From UBA6626 sp963579995 (GTDB lineage Bacteria; Planctomycetota; Phycisphaerae; Phycisphaerales; Phycisphaeraceae), in the NCBI GenBank assembly GCA_963579995.1, contig CAUZIY010000005.1:1-43448 (forward strand): 43,448 bases of DNA, read 5' to 3'. Made by a program: the position numbers and the translations under genes. The notes beneath the pieces are model-generated. The model was not told the origin of the DNA. It saw nothing but the letters and a program-made list of their open reading frames with translations, and did not search any database. Of the stretch, positions 7,671-16,530 are shown in pieces (positions within the stretch are counted from its first letter, which is position 1; each line of letters begins with the position of its first letter).

Positions 7671-9287
7671 ATGGCAAGAACAACCTCCATTCCGAAGACA
7701 ATGCATGACAAAATAGACCCTTGGCAAAAGTCTACGCTGCGCCAGATCCTGCAACGAGGTGAAAAGTTTGCCGTGGCCGTGGAACTGGTCACTTCACGGG
7801 GCGTGATTGCTGAACGCAGTGGACAACGCGTGCTGGATCTTGCCCGGTCCCTATCATCTCATCCGGAAATTGATGCGATGAGCATCACTGACAACCCAGG
7901 CGGCAATGCAATGTTGGGGGCGGACGTCCTAGGTACCGACCTTATTTCCCGGGGACAGGAGGTCATTATCCATCTCGCCTGTAAAGACTGGAATCGCAAC
8001 GCGATACAGAGTCGCGGATGGGAGTTGGCCAGTGCAGGATTCAACAACGTGCTGGCGCTTTCGGGTGATTGCCCAGTATCGGGATTCGAAGGCCAAGCTA
8101 GCGGCGTCTTCGATATCGACTCCGTTGGCCTGCTCAAGATGTTCGATGACATGAACAAAGGGCTGAAATATCCGTCACGAATCAGCGACAAGATGCTCAC
8201 GATGAAGCGCACCGACTTCTTCCTGGGCACCGTGGTCAACAATTACAAACGTCATGAGCGTGAAGTGATGCCACAATATTTCAAATTGGCCAAGAAGCTT
8301 GAATCAGGCGCAGGCTTCGTAATCAACCAACTCGGATATGACTCGCGCAAACTGGATGAATTACGAAGATACATGGCCCTCAAGGAAATGGATGTCCCAG
8401 TCCTGACCAATGTTTACATTCTCAGCGGCAGAGCCGCTCAGTTCTTTCATGATGGCGGGTTCCCAGGATGCTTTGTAAATAACATGCTGTTTGATTTGTC
8501 ACAGAAACAAGCAAGGTCACCGGACAAAGGGAAATCCTTTTTCTTTGAGTTTGCAGCCAAGCAAGTCGCGATTGCTAAAGGACTTGGTTTTGCTGGCGTG
8601 TATCTTGGTGGTCATCTAAATGCAGATGAATTTGCCCGCGTCCTGGAGATCGAGAAACAATTTGGTGCCGATGACTGGAAAACTTTCGCTCGCCAGATTC
8701 AGTACGGGCACGCCGACGAATTCCACTACTTCGAACAGGATCGGGAAACCAGTCTCACCTCTAACCAGGTCAACCAATACTACCTTGCAAGCAAGACACC
8801 AGATGGCCAAAAACAAGCTCGCCAGCAGATTCCCCTCGATTACAAGTTGAATCGCCTTGTACATAACCAGGTATTCAAAAAGGGCACCAAGGGCTTCAAC
8901 GCTGGCCGCCGTGTCAGCCTTAAAATTCTTGACAGCTCTGCCGGCGCACAAAAGATCGCCCACCGCATGGAACATGCACTCAAGATTCTTTCATTCGACT
9001 GCCGTGACTGCGGCGACTGCTCACTACCTGACATTGCCTACCTTTGCCCGGAGTCTCAGTGTGCCAAGAACCAACGAAACGGACCATGTGGTGGAACACG
9101 GGAAGGCAAGTGCGAAGTGGGCGAGAAGGATTGCATCTGGGCGAGAGCTTATGACCGGCTCAAAGCCTACGGTGAGGAAGAGCAGATGCTCGACCGGCCG
9201 GTGGTTTACAAGAATGGAGCCCTGCAGGGTACCAGTGCCTGGACCAATACATTCCTAGAACGCGACCATCATTCCAAAAACAGCTAA
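7671..9287 (+). CDS. MetF-like methylenetetrahydrofolate reductase with Cys-rich MTHFR_C domain
   Basis: A 538-residue protein. Residues about 20-320 match the MetF TIM-barrel: AVELVTSRGV near the start, then DAMSITDNPGGNAMLG and GFNNVLALSGDCP, which shape the flavin and folate site. Residues 444-490 form an MTHFR_C-type domain with eight cysteines (CRDCGDCSLPDIAYLCPESQ, then C, GPCGG, KCEVGEKDC), probably binding zinc or Fe-S. Such fused enzymes accompany acetogen-type and methylotrophic C1 pathways and are longer than the approximately 300-residue MetF of methionine synthesis. Here it would oxidise methyl-H4folate produced by the next gene. No strong ribosome site is visible; ATG at 7671 is chosen, with ATG 7701 and TTG 7656 possible. 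Electron acceptor unknown. Confidence 0.9.
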   Translation: MARTTSIPKTMHDKIDPWQKSTLRQILQRGEKFAVAVELVTSRGVIAERSGQRVLDLARSLSSHPEIDAMSITDNPGGNAMLGADVLGTDLISRGQEVIIHLACKDWNRNAIQSRGWELASAGFNNVLALSGDCPVSGFEGQASGVFDIDSVGLLKMFDDMNKGLKYPSRISDKMLTMKRTDFFLGTVVNNYKRHEREVMPQYFKLAKKLESGAGFVINQLGYDSRKLDELRRYMALKEMDVPVLTNVYILSGRAAQFFHDGGFPGCFVNNMLFDLSQKQARSPDKGKSFFFEFAAKQVAIAKGLGFAGVYLGGHLNADEFARVLEIEKQFGADDWKTFARQIQYGHADEFHYFEQDRETSLTSNQVNQYYLASKTPDGQKQARQQIPLDYKLNRLVHNQVFKKGTKGFNAGRRVSLKILDSSAGAQKIAHRMEHALKILSFDCRDCGDCSLPDIAYLCPESQCAKNQRNGPCGGTREGKCEVGEKDCIWARAYDRLKAYGEEEQMLDRPVVYKNGALQGTSAWTNTFLERDHHSKNS

Positions 9288-9302
9288 ACCAGGAAACTCA
9301 AA

Positions 9303-10340
9303 GTGAAAGTTAAGAATCGGGATCAAGAATTCATTGTCATTGGCGAGAACATCCACTGCACGCGAGTACTGCTACGCAAAGGCAAACGAGTTGGCGAATC
9401 ACCCAACGGCGAACCCGCGGTGCTCTTTCCCGGAGATAACGGCGAGTCGCAATTCCTGCCTGTTCCGGAAAAAGTCCAGAAGGGCAATGACTTCAAAGAA
9501 GGCCGCGTCAAGCATGTTCAGTCAGCTGTGCTTTCCGCGATGGACAAGGACAGTCCCAATCGCCAGACAGGTCTGGATTACATACGCCACCTCATCGAAC
9601 GCCAGGCAAATGCAGGCGCTGACTTTCTGGATCTAAACGTTGACGAGATTTCATATTCGCATGATGACCAACAGGATGCCATGCGTTGGCTCGTTACAAC
9701 CGTTCAAGAAATGACCGACAAACCGCTGTCGATCGACTCGTCACTCATTCACACGATCGAAGCGGGCCTTAAGACATATAGAAATATAGCGGGACGCCCA
9801 CTGCTGAACTCGGCATCATTGGAACGCGTCGAGGCACTTGATTTGGCCAAGCAATATGAGGCCCACGTCGTTATCACCGGTGCTGGTGAATCGGGAATGC
9901 CTGAGAATGCTGAGCAACGCATTGCCAATGCCACCAAAATGGTGGATATTGCCTTGGACAAGGGGATCTCCATCAGCGATATCCAAGTCGACCTACTTGT
10001 CTTTCCGATTTCCGTGGACAGTTCGTTTGGCCAACATTATCTAGATGCTGTTCGTGAGATTCGGACCAAGTACGGTCCTGATATTCACATTACCGGTGGC
10101 ATGAGCAATGTTTCCTTTGGCATTCCCTGCCGCAGCCTGGTCAATGACGTGTTCGTTGATCTGGCCGTCGACGCTGGCGCCGATGGTGGCATTATCGACC
10201 CCGTCACACGCAACATCGATGAAATCCTCAACATGGATCGCAGCACCAAGCCTTACGGACTGGCCAAGGACATGCTGTTGGGACAGGACCGCAACTGCAA
10301 GAACTTCCTACGTGCTTTTCGCCAAGGCGAACTTGCCTAG
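9303..10340 (+). CDS. Pterin-binding methyltransferase (methylcorrinoid:tetrahydrofolate, MtrH/AcsE/CmuB-like)
   Basis: A 345-residue protein with a DHPS-like TIM barrel. Family landmarks are FIVIGENIHCTRV at the N-terminus, AGADFLDLNVDE (residues about 100-115), PLSIDSSLIHTIEAGL, PLLNSASLERVEALD and ITGGMSNVSFGIP. These correspond to the folate-binding pocket of MeTr, MtgA and CmuB. It has an N-terminal insertion (residues 20-70) with basic and polar residues that shorter MeTr proteins lack. The start is GTG with AGGA at 9291-9294, 8 nt away. It is the last gene of the operon and most likely moves the methyl from the corrinoid protein to H4folate, feeding the MetF-like enzyme 15 bp upstream. 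Confidence 0.92.
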   Translation: MKVKNRDQEFIVIGENIHCTRVLLRKGKRVGESPNGEPAVLFPGDNGESQFLPVPEKVQKGNDFKEGRVKHVQSAVLSAMDKDSPNRQTGLDYIRHLIERQANAGADFLDLNVDEISYSHDDQQDAMRWLVTTVQEMTDKPLSIDSSLIHTIEAGLKTYRNIAGRPLLNSASLERVEALDLAKQYEAHVVITGAGESGMPENAEQRIANATKMVDIALDKGISISDIQVDLLVFPISVDSSFGQHYLDAVREIRTKYGPDIHITGGMSNVSFGIPCRSLVNDVFVDLAVDAGADGGIIDPVTRNIDEILNMDRSTKPYGLAKDMLLGQDRNCKNFLRAFRQGELA

Positions 10341-10525
10341 GGCCTTTAGAGTCTCATTCGATCAGTAAAACAAATGGCTGAAGATGATCGATGATAGTTG
10401 TTCTTCACCTGATCTGGCCAATATATGCCGCCCACTTCTCTCCATAACCGGACACGGGCAAGAAATGCAAAGAATCCGAATCCGCCGGGGTAGACATGTA
10501 TGCTGGCTGATCTTCAACCGTGTTT

Positions 10526-11938
10526 CTATGTCGCCTGACGATTCAGTCTTAAAAGCAAGGCACAACCCAAGGTCATGACCGCCATCGTGGTTGGTTCAGG
10601 CACCATTTGGTCCGCACCAGACACGTGGTGCGCCTGCAAGTTTGACGAGCCCTTCACGGCCGACCAGTTTGCTCCAACGATGGCCAAGTCAGCCACATCT
10701 ACGACACCATCATCATTGAAATCGCCATCACCAAATTCAACATCCATCGAATTGAAGTTCGCCCCCACGATTCCCAGATCCACCACGTCCACAATACCAT
10801 CACCACTGGCATCACCAGGAAAATGAACGGCCATGGACTCGAATTCAACCACAAGTATGGGTCGGGTTGCCAGGTCTTCGGGCGAAGGATTGGCCCCACC
10901 AAACTCGCTGGAACGGTATGCTTGGCCAAAGTTTTCCTCGAGGGTTGCAGGTTCATTGCCCAATGCAGTGAGGTAGACCCCAAGTTGACCAATCCGCCCA
11001 TCGATCACCAGTGGAGTTACATCAAACTCCTTAAAACCCACCGCAGAATCCTGAAACACCTCCACCGCTGTCGGATCAGTTGGATCGTAATCGCCCTCAA
11101 AGCCATCTGCGATGACCCAATGGCGGCCCCATAAGGTCGTACCGATTCCACTGTCACCATAACCAAGACAACCTCCGCTATAGCACCCACCGGGGTCAGT
11201 CGCCGGCGGACTTCCAGCAGGAACCGGACCGCAAGATGTCTCGGCGACAAAAGGGTCATCCGGGGTATCCGGATATCCACAGGTCTCTCCACGTGACCAC
11301 CAATGGCCCCGCCCACGACGCCTAGCCCTGCCCGTTGATTCGCCCTTACTCGCTGTACCATCTGATGTACCCCAGACGATTGGCACCAGCATTGGCGACA
11401 GTTGAATGAGCCCTTGATTGAGTTGGGGCTCCTTGGCAAACCCGGGATCATCTGGACTACCTGACGACGCTCCAGCAGCCCCCAGATCGTAGGTGTTGTA
11501 GAGTTTCAGTGTTGCATTGGTAATGGTTGCACCCGGCGGCACTTGACCAGATGAGGTTCCAATCAAATCTCTAAACCTAATGGCCATGCGTGAAAAACGA
11601 TAGATGGGACCTGCCCGCCCGGCAAAGCCAATGGGTTTGTTAAAGAACTGGCCAACTTCCAGAACCGACGATACCCCACCATTGGTACTCAAGTATTCAT
11701 ACGCACCAACACTGGCGTGGGGGCCTTCGGGATTGATCGCGGTAAACGTCCCATCCGCATTTGGTGTCATGAAATAGTTCGCTTCAAAAGCCCAGCGAAT
11801 ACTCGTGTCCCGACTTCCACCATAGTCACTGATACCATGCTGAAAGGTTAGAATTTCCGCATGCACTGGGGTTACTGCAATTAGAATCCCCAGTAACAGA
11901 ACAGCCAATAAATTCAAATTCGCGCACCTGTTTGCCAT
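10526..11938 (-). CDS. Secreted DNRLRE-like protein with dockerin repeats and PEP-CTERM tail
   Basis: A 470-residue exported protein. An N-terminal signal peptide (about 1-28, hydrophobic LNLLAVLLLGILIAV) precedes a beta-rich region resembling the DNRLRE/CBM96-like fold (RDTSIRWAFEANYF, FSRMAIRFRDLIG, ATLKLYNTYDLG). Residues 373-426 are two dockerin-like calcium repeats (GDASGDGIVDVVDLGIVGAN and GDFNDDGVVDVADLAIVGAN). The tail VPEPTTMAV, a hydrophobic stretch and basic end (from residue 446) form a PEP-CTERM sorting signal for an exosortase-type system. In the middle an Arg-rich patch (STGRARRRGRGHWW) is shared with the paralogue at 22605-23981. GGAGG lies 12 nt upstream of the ATG. It is convergent with the corrinoid operon and unrelated to it. 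The ligand is unknown; the substrate may be extracellular polysaccharide. Confidence 0.85.
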   Translation of the reverse strand: MANRCANLNLLAVLLLGILIAVTPVHAEILTFQHGISDYGGSRDTSIRWAFEANYFMTPNADGTFTAINPEGPHASVGAYEYLSTNGGVSSVLEVGQFFNKPIGFAGRAGPIYRFSRMAIRFRDLIGTSSGQVPPGATITNATLKLYNTYDLGAAGASSGSPDDPGFAKEPQLNQGLIQLSPMLVPIVWGTSDGTASKGESTGRARRRGRGHWWSRGETCGYPDTPDDPFVAETSCGPVPAGSPPATDPGGCYSGGCLGYGDSGIGTTLWGRHWVIADGFEGDYDPTDPTAVEVFQDSAVGFKEFDVTPLVIDGRIGQLGVYLTALGNEPATLEENFGQAYRSSEFGGANPSPEDLATRPILVVEFESMAVHFPGDASGDGIVDVVDLGIVGANFNSMDVEFGDGDFNDDGVVDVADLAIVGANWSAVKGSSNLQAHHVSGADQMVPEPTTMAVMTLGCALLLRLNRQAT

Positions 11939-12062
11939 GAAAACCCAAACCCTCCGTACGGCAACTATCCAAGTTTATCCCATCCGATACCCAATGACAA
12001 TGAATTTTTAATTTAGGAGGCCATAAAACAAGCACCGCCATATGATACGAATGGGAACGGAT

Positions 12063-13211
12063 TTAAACGTGGTCGAGAGACCATTGCCAAAATTTCAATG
12101 GCAGTACATCACTGGCAAAACCATCAACACGTTCAGGACCAAAAAGAAGCTTGACGAGTTGTTGGCGTGTCAATGACAGGCTCTGCCCGTCACGACTGAC
12201 GATCATGTGGCCATTGTTTTCCATGACATCAATGTCCTGGTGGCCAAAAGCATCCAGAACGCCCTTGGGATCCAGAATATAGAGCATGCCCCAATAATCG
12301 CGATGACAGGGCATGCCGAGTCCCTGCAAGATCCTCAAAAATCGGTGGCCATCTTGCGGCCCAACCAGAAGCATCTTCTCACTGGCCGCCACCTTGGTCT
12401 GTCTATCCATTTTTGAACCACTCACCTGATCTTTCACGCAACATTCAAAACAGCGGCGTACTAGGCCGGAAAGAATGTTCGCCGGCCCCGCCCATTCCAC
12501 GATCGCCCCCTCACGATTCAGTAAATACGCAGTTGGCCGGGCACCCTCGAAAGCCAGCATCAACTGCCATACGCTTTGGACCTTCGGGTCACTACCCGAC
12601 CCCAAAAGCACCTTCATTAGTTCCGGCGTACGAATACCACCAAGTTTATCCTGGTCACGCAGGCCACATACCTGCTCCAAGATCGTGTCATCAAACGGTT
12701 CGTCAAAACAACGAACATCAACCTCATCCGGAAGATTCGAAAGCAGAATAATATTGGAATGGTTGAGTTCATAAGAACAAAGTATTCCAGCGGTATCCCA
12801 ACCAAGCCGACGGTACCACCTGGTAATTCCCGTGGTTAAGCGTGCAACTTGACAACCCAGTTTCTGCATATGGACATGGGCAGCTTGCATCACTGCAGAA
12901 CCCAATGCCAAGCCCCTGAAGCCAGGCCTGGTAGCCAGGCAGTTAATACCACCAATCTTCAATCGTGCAGAGGCCAACTGAATTTCATTAACCCAGATTG
13001 CAACCATGCTGATAATTTGAGAGCCATCTTTGACGACGATAATGTTCCCAAGATTCTCCTGGTTATAAATAAATGGATAATCCGTTGCGATCGTTGGCGG
13101 ATAACCCCTGACCTGCCGCATCACCAGGTTGGCCAAATCGACAACCCCGTCCAACTCGCCAGGCCGCGCTGCTCGTGGCCCGTCAAACTGAGATGTTTCT
13201 TGACTATCCAT
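12063..13211 (-). CDS. GNAT-family N-acetyltransferase with long C-terminal domain
   Basis: A 382-residue cytoplasmic protein. The N-terminal 150 residues are a GNAT domain: strand IIVVKDGSQIISMVAIWV, then the acetyl-CoA motif A as ATRPGFRGLALGSAVMQ (residues 93-108, matching R/Q-x-x-G-x-G/A), and a WYRRLGWD segment typical of the motif B end. The following 230 residues form a second region with no motif I recognise. Two-part GNATs of about 400 residues (Eis-like) have a similar plan, but I do not see specific Eis signatures. It starts 11 bp after the lipoprotein gene stop, in a group of four minus-strand genes. There is no Shine-Dalgarno; the start lies in an 18-bp AT palindrome. Acyl acceptor unknown. 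Confidence 0.8.
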   Translation of the reverse strand: MDSQETSQFDGPRAARPGELDGVVDLANLVMRQVRGYPPTIATDYPFIYNQENLGNIIVVKDGSQIISMVAIWVNEIQLASARLKIGGINCLATRPGFRGLALGSAVMQAAHVHMQKLGCQVARLTTGITRWYRRLGWDTAGILCSYELNHSNIILLSNLPDEVDVRCFDEPFDDTILEQVCGLRDQDKLGGIRTPELMKVLLGSGSDPKVQSVWQLMLAFEGARPTAYLLNREGAIVEWAGPANILSGLVRRCFECCVKDQVSGSKMDRQTKVAASEKMLLVGPQDGHRFLRILQGLGMPCHRDYWGMLYILDPKGVLDAFGHQDIDVMENNGHMIVSRDGQSLSLTRQQLVKLLFGPERVDGFASDVLPLKFWQWSLDHV

Positions 13212-13227
13212 TAATTTATAAATTAAT
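13210..13227. repeat. Perfect 18-bp AT palindrome at a stop/start junction
   Basis: ATTAATTTATAAATTAAT is its own reverse complement. It spans the stop codon of the small lipoprotein gene and the first base of the GNAT start codon. It could be a protein-binding site or an RNA hairpin affecting GNAT translation; AT palindromes also arise by chance. Confidence 0.5.
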
Positions 13228-13615
13228 ACCGTACCATGGCAAAGCTACCGGCCTTGCCTGTTCGAGTGGCATATTCGCCATCGAAATAATTGCCTTGCAT
13301 CACACCGGTCCAAGTATACACGCCGCCATCCTCCTCTCCCAGATCGACTTCGCCATCAAACTTGACCGCCGAATCATCTTGACGACCATGCATTTCAATG
13401 TCATATCCGAATTCCCGACCACAGAACCCTGAAAATGTTGCTTGCCAATTGGTCTCATCCAACCGGCGTGAAATACATCTCAAATCACCACCGTGATCAG
13501 AAGATCTTTCATCCACCCAACTGCCAGACCATCGACTAATTTCAATCGACTGACAACCTGTTAGGATGAATCCCGCCACGATCACATACATCACAGGCAA
13601 ATGTTGCTTCATCAC
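13223..13615 (-). CDS. Small predicted lipoprotein
   Basis: A 130-residue exported protein. The N-terminus MMKQHLPVMYVIVAGFILTG is a type II signal peptide ending in the lipobox LTGC (Cys at about residue 21), so it should be lipid-anchored. The mature part is beta-rich, with repeated aromatic and glycine residues (WSGSWVDERS, CRRFDE-like strands ending in FSGFCGREFGYDIEMHGR, YTWTGVMQGNYFDGEY), suggesting a small barrel or sandwich. I do not recognise a family. It lies 33 bp downstream of the DsbD-alpha-like lipoprotein and 11 bp upstream of the GNAT gene, on the same strand, probably one transcript. Confidence 0.75.
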   Translation of the reverse strand: MMKQHLPVMYVIVAGFILTGCQSIEISRWSGSWVDERSSDHGGDLRCISRRLDETNWQATFSGFCGREFGYDIEMHGRQDDSAVKFDGEVDLGEEDGGVYTWTGVMQGNYFDGEYATRTGKAGSFAMVRY

Positions 13616-13648
13616 AATAGCTCCAATCTTGTTTGATCTACTACCAAT

Positions 13649-14230
13649 TCAATTTGTCATTTGAACGGGAACCTGCAGGTTGACAGGGGCATCTTCAACA
13701 GGGTCATGACAGATTCGGTCGCTACAAGCCATGTAAGTCAGACTCAATTCTACCGTTTGACCAGCGGTTTTTGCATTGGGAATTACAGGCAAGTACAGCA
13801 CCACAGGACCATCTGGATAAATGGGGAACTCCGTGGCCAATATCGGGAACGGTTTATTAATAGCCACCTTATCCGAAGACAGTACACCAATATATTGAAA
13901 ATCTTTTGGATTCCTTACCTCAACCAACGTTGGTCGGCCCACACCGTTAATTCCCTTTGGGGACAATTCCGCACTATAAAGATGGAATCCGGAAGAGTCT
14001 GGCGTAAAGATCGCACGAATGACCAGGTGATCTTGGTGCCATGCAGCCGCCAATTCAACCAACACCCGACCCTTTGCATCGTGGTGTGCCTGATCTGATG
14101 GGACAAACACCAGGCCTTGAAGCGTTTCGAGATCAATGACCGGACTTGCATCTGATGTGGTGCCGCAGCCACCGCTCACAAGCAACAAGGGAATAAGAAC
14201 TGTCACAACCACGGTTATTTTCAGTTTCAT
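13649..14230 (-). CDS. Lipoprotein resembling the DsbD N-terminal (alpha) domain
   Basis: A 193-residue exported protein. A hydrophobic leader with lipobox SGGC (Cys at about 22) predicts a lipid anchor. The mature chain has the immunoglobulin-like pattern of the thiol:disulfide interchange protein DsbD N-terminal domain: HLVIRAIFTPDSSGFHLYSA, then VVLYLPVIPN, then the closing Cys pair in LTYMACSDRICHDPVE (the counterpart of the DsbD YQGC...C active-site strand). No membrane domain or thioredoxin domain follows, so it is a solitary alpha domain and would need a partner for electron supply. It may assist copper or cytochrome chemistry or extracellular disulfides. The fold assignment is by eye and moderately sure; the role is inference. 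Confidence 0.68.
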   Translation of the reverse strand: MKLKITVVVTVLIPLLLVSGGCGTTSDASPVIDLETLQGLVFVPSDQAHHDAKGRVLVELAAAWHQDHLVIRAIFTPDSSGFHLYSAELSPKGINGVGRPTLVEVRNPKDFQYIGVLSSDKVAINKPFPILATEFPIYPDGPVVLYLPVIPNAKTAGQTVELSLTYMACSDRICHDPVEDAPVNLQVPVQMTN

Positions 14231-14354
14231 GTGTTCAGTAACTCTTGCTTGATCTCATCTGTCGGCCTGTAGCATGAACAATCATGGGTACTCTATAACC
14301 ACCGGCATCCAACCCAACCTGGCTGCTTTAAATAACCTGTAAAATACAGGCGCA

Positions 14355-14672
14355 TCATGTGGCCATCGATTCCAGCAGTTCTGTCATCTCAGCGTAGGCA
14401 TGTTCATCGCCTACCTTCTTGGCTATCTCGATACCATCTTTAAGCACCGTGCATGCTGCATCCTTGTTGCCCTTGGCCTCAATCTGGACTGCCTTCTGAA
14501 AGTAGGCATAACAGTAATCTGGATCTATCTCCAGTGTTTTATCGAGCCACACTATGGCTTCATCAAGACACCCAGCCTTGGCATTTTCCAGTGCAATACC
14601 ATAGGTCAGAAACGGATCGGCAGGGTCTGCTTGATGGAGTTTTACGAGTTGTTCAAGTCTTGGTGTCATCAT
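14355..14672 (-). CDS. Small tetratricopeptide-repeat protein
   Basis: A 105-residue soluble helical protein. It contains about two and a half TPR units: DPADPFLTYGIALENAKAG, then LDEAIVWLDKTLEIDPDYCY and AYFQKAVQIEAKGNKDAACT, with the consensus small and aromatic positions (A at 8 and 20, P at 32). Such short TPR proteins act as scaffolds; the partner is not known. The ATG at 14672 is preferred (a second ATG follows directly at 14669); a GTG at 14690 would add six residues. It is followed downstream, after 124 bp, by the DsbD-like lipoprotein gene. Confidence 0.8.
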   Translation of the reverse strand: MMTPRLEQLVKLHQADPADPFLTYGIALENAKAGCLDEAIVWLDKTLEIDPDYCYAYFQKAVQIEAKGNKDAACTVLKDGIEIAKKVGDEHAYAEMTELLESMAT

Positions 14673-14820
14673 GAGATTGTAATCGACCACACCAAAAGAT
14701 GCCCGGTATTACATTCCGCCGCAAAGGCTTCCATACGTCGGCTTGATTGATGTGGAAGGTATCCTAGAATCGCCCGTGAAGTGACCGCTTAATAAAGATG
14801 TGAACGAGACATTTGATCAT

Positions 14821-14906
14821 GGCCCTGTGGCGGAACTGGCAGACGCAGCGGACTTAAAATCCGCTGGCCCGTAAGGGCCGTGCGGGTTCGAATCCCGCTG
14901 GGGCCA
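14821..14906 (+). tRNA. trnL: tRNA-Leu (UAA anticodon)
   Basis: The 86-nt sequence folds as a class II tRNA. The acceptor stem GGCCCTG pairs with TGGGGCC (two G-T pairs). The anticodon stem is GCGGA/TCCGC with loop CTTAAAA, giving anticodon TAA. The long variable arm is GGCCC-GTAA-GGGCC, and the T arm is GCGGG-TTCGAAT-CCCGC. The discriminator is A at 14906. CCA is not encoded. Confidence 0.97.
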
Positions 14907-15188
14907 TTGTCTTGGTAGGACATATCGTCGCTAAGTGTGGCAGCTTCAATGCTCGACGGTGTCTAGGCTGAGACTAACGACTGCATCGGCTTGAGGCGCA
15001 ACATGAGCACCCGTCGACCTGATTTGCCCATCACATAAATAGTTATTCGGTTCGTCGATATTGAGTGACATGTGGCTAAACCGGATTCTGCAATAAGTAA
15101 CGCGGTGTGTAGCGTCAACTACGCAAGCGAAAGGGACGTAATTGGCCTCTATGTCAGGCTTGTCGCCTACGCCCAACCACTAACACAC
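14907..15188. other. Intergenic region downstream of tRNA-Leu
   Basis: About 280 bp between the tRNA and the 3' end of a convergent PEP-CTERM gene. I see no convincing gene; a 76-codon minus-strand frame here lacks a ribosome site and protein-like composition. No clear terminator hairpin was found. Confidence 0.5.
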
Positions 15189-16454
15189 TCATCGCCTACG
15201 CTTACCAACGCAGATCAATCCAACACCAAGAACACTAATGGTTGCGGGCTCAGGAATCACGCCCGTCAAACCAGCGACGCGCAGCGATCGTGCCAACAAC
15301 GCTGCCTGGGCTGCACTCCAGTTAGCACCCACAACGCCGAGATCCGCTACATCCACCACGTTGTCCAGATTGGCATCGCCATCGACATAGGTCACTTGTG
15401 TTGTATTGAAGTTGGCCCCTATGATCCCTAAATCTGCAACATCCACCACGCCATCGCAGTTGAAGTCGCCGGGCACCGATGTACCGGGCCCTTGAGGGCC
15501 GCATGTCTCCGTGGCCGCCAATACACCAAGGGTAATATTATCGAACTGGGCAATCTCGAATGAGGTGCTGCCACCACCCAACTGAATGAAGTCCACATCG
15601 TAGTGACCGGACAACGATTCGAAATCTGCGAGGACCAGTTGATCGTTGAAATAGAGATCCAGAAGTTGGACTGCGGACCTGTAGTGAACCGTCACCGTCC
15701 CTTCATCCATTGGAATGTCAATCAGAGAATTGGCCTGGTTCTGGGCCCGCAGATCCTGATCCCCAACTTCCGGCAGCCAGGGTCCATGGTTAACGTAATA
15801 GCGATCTTGGAGCCCATCAGGGGAAAACGAGGCTTCGTCAACTCCAAACCCTCCATTTAATTGGATCAGATCACTTGTATTTCCACCTCCACCATTTGTC
15901 CGACTCGAAATTTCAAATAGCTTGTCACTGCCAAACGTATCGCCCGCTACAAACTCCATCTTGAAATCAAACCGCAGAACCCAGTCTTTGTTTGGATCCA
16001 TGGGCGCACCATCACTGCTACTGGGGCCGGGTGCAGGCTGATTACGGTAGGTTGTCACAGCCCGGACAGTGGGATTGTTGCAAGACCCTGAGATTGTCCC
16101 ATCTGGTTTTTGAAAATTACCCGGACATGACCACGCACCATCATCAGAAGCCGTGGAGTCGCCCAGGATAAATGCCCCTTGAAGAAATGATACCTGTCCC
16201 CATTGCCGCGGGGAAAAATACCAGTTGTCGCACTCGAGAAGTTCGTTATGCATTTTCCCCCCCTCGCCACCCGTAGCGGCACGTGGAGCATCCTGGGCGC
16301 AACCGGCTTCTGTTGTGTTGGGGTCACCGGAAAACGGCAGATCAAGTCCGGGTTCCGTGTCATCCAGGAATGGAACCGGTGGCCCGGCATAAACGGGAGC
16401 CCCGATTATGAGCGTCACACCAAAAGCAAGACCTTTTACCCATCGCGTTTTCAT
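15189..16454 (-). CDS. Secreted LamG-like protein with dockerin repeats and PEP-CTERM tail (tandem paralogue 1)
   Basis: A 421-residue exported protein. Signal peptide MKTRWVKGLAFGVTLIIGAP is followed by the mature start GPPVPFLDDTEPGLDLPFSG, shared almost word for word with the next gene. The central region (about 60-310) is beta-rich and concanavalin-like in style, with DWVLRFDFKMEFVAGDTFGS, VTVHYRSAVQLLDLYFNDQL and FEIAQFDNITLGVLA. Residues 327-380 are two dockerin-like repeats (GDFNCDGVVDVADLGIIGAN, GDANLDNVVDVADLGVVGAN), and the tail IPEPATISVLGVGLICVGKRRR is PEP-CTERM. The start at 16454 has an AAAGGTGG ribosome site directly upstream, which a longer start at 16484 would place inside the coding region. 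Probably a surface or matrix protein. Confidence 0.85.
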   Translation of the reverse strand: MKTRWVKGLAFGVTLIIGAPVYAGPPVPFLDDTEPGLDLPFSGDPNTTEAGCAQDAPRAATGGEGGKMHNELLECDNWYFSPRQWGQVSFLQGAFILGDSTASDDGAWSCPGNFQKPDGTISGSCNNPTVRAVTTYRNQPAPGPSSSDGAPMDPNKDWVLRFDFKMEFVAGDTFGSDKLFEISSRTNGGGGNTSDLIQLNGGFGVDEASFSPDGLQDRYYVNHGPWLPEVGDQDLRAQNQANSLIDIPMDEGTVTVHYRSAVQLLDLYFNDQLVLADFESLSGHYDVDFIQLGGGSTSFEIAQFDNITLGVLAATETCGPQGPGTSVPGDFNCDGVVDVADLGIIGANFNTTQVTYVDGDANLDNVVDVADLGVVGANWSAAQAALLARSLRVAGLTGVIPEPATISVLGVGLICVGKRRR

Positions 16455-16530
16455 CAGACCACCTTTCATAGACCAGCAAATCACAAATCACCTTGGGACA
16501 CATGCCGCACCTTACCGGCCACCGGAAGAT

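Noticed and set aside
14946..15176. Minus-strand frame of 76 codons after the tRNA
   Set aside because: No ribosome site and no recognisable composition or motif.
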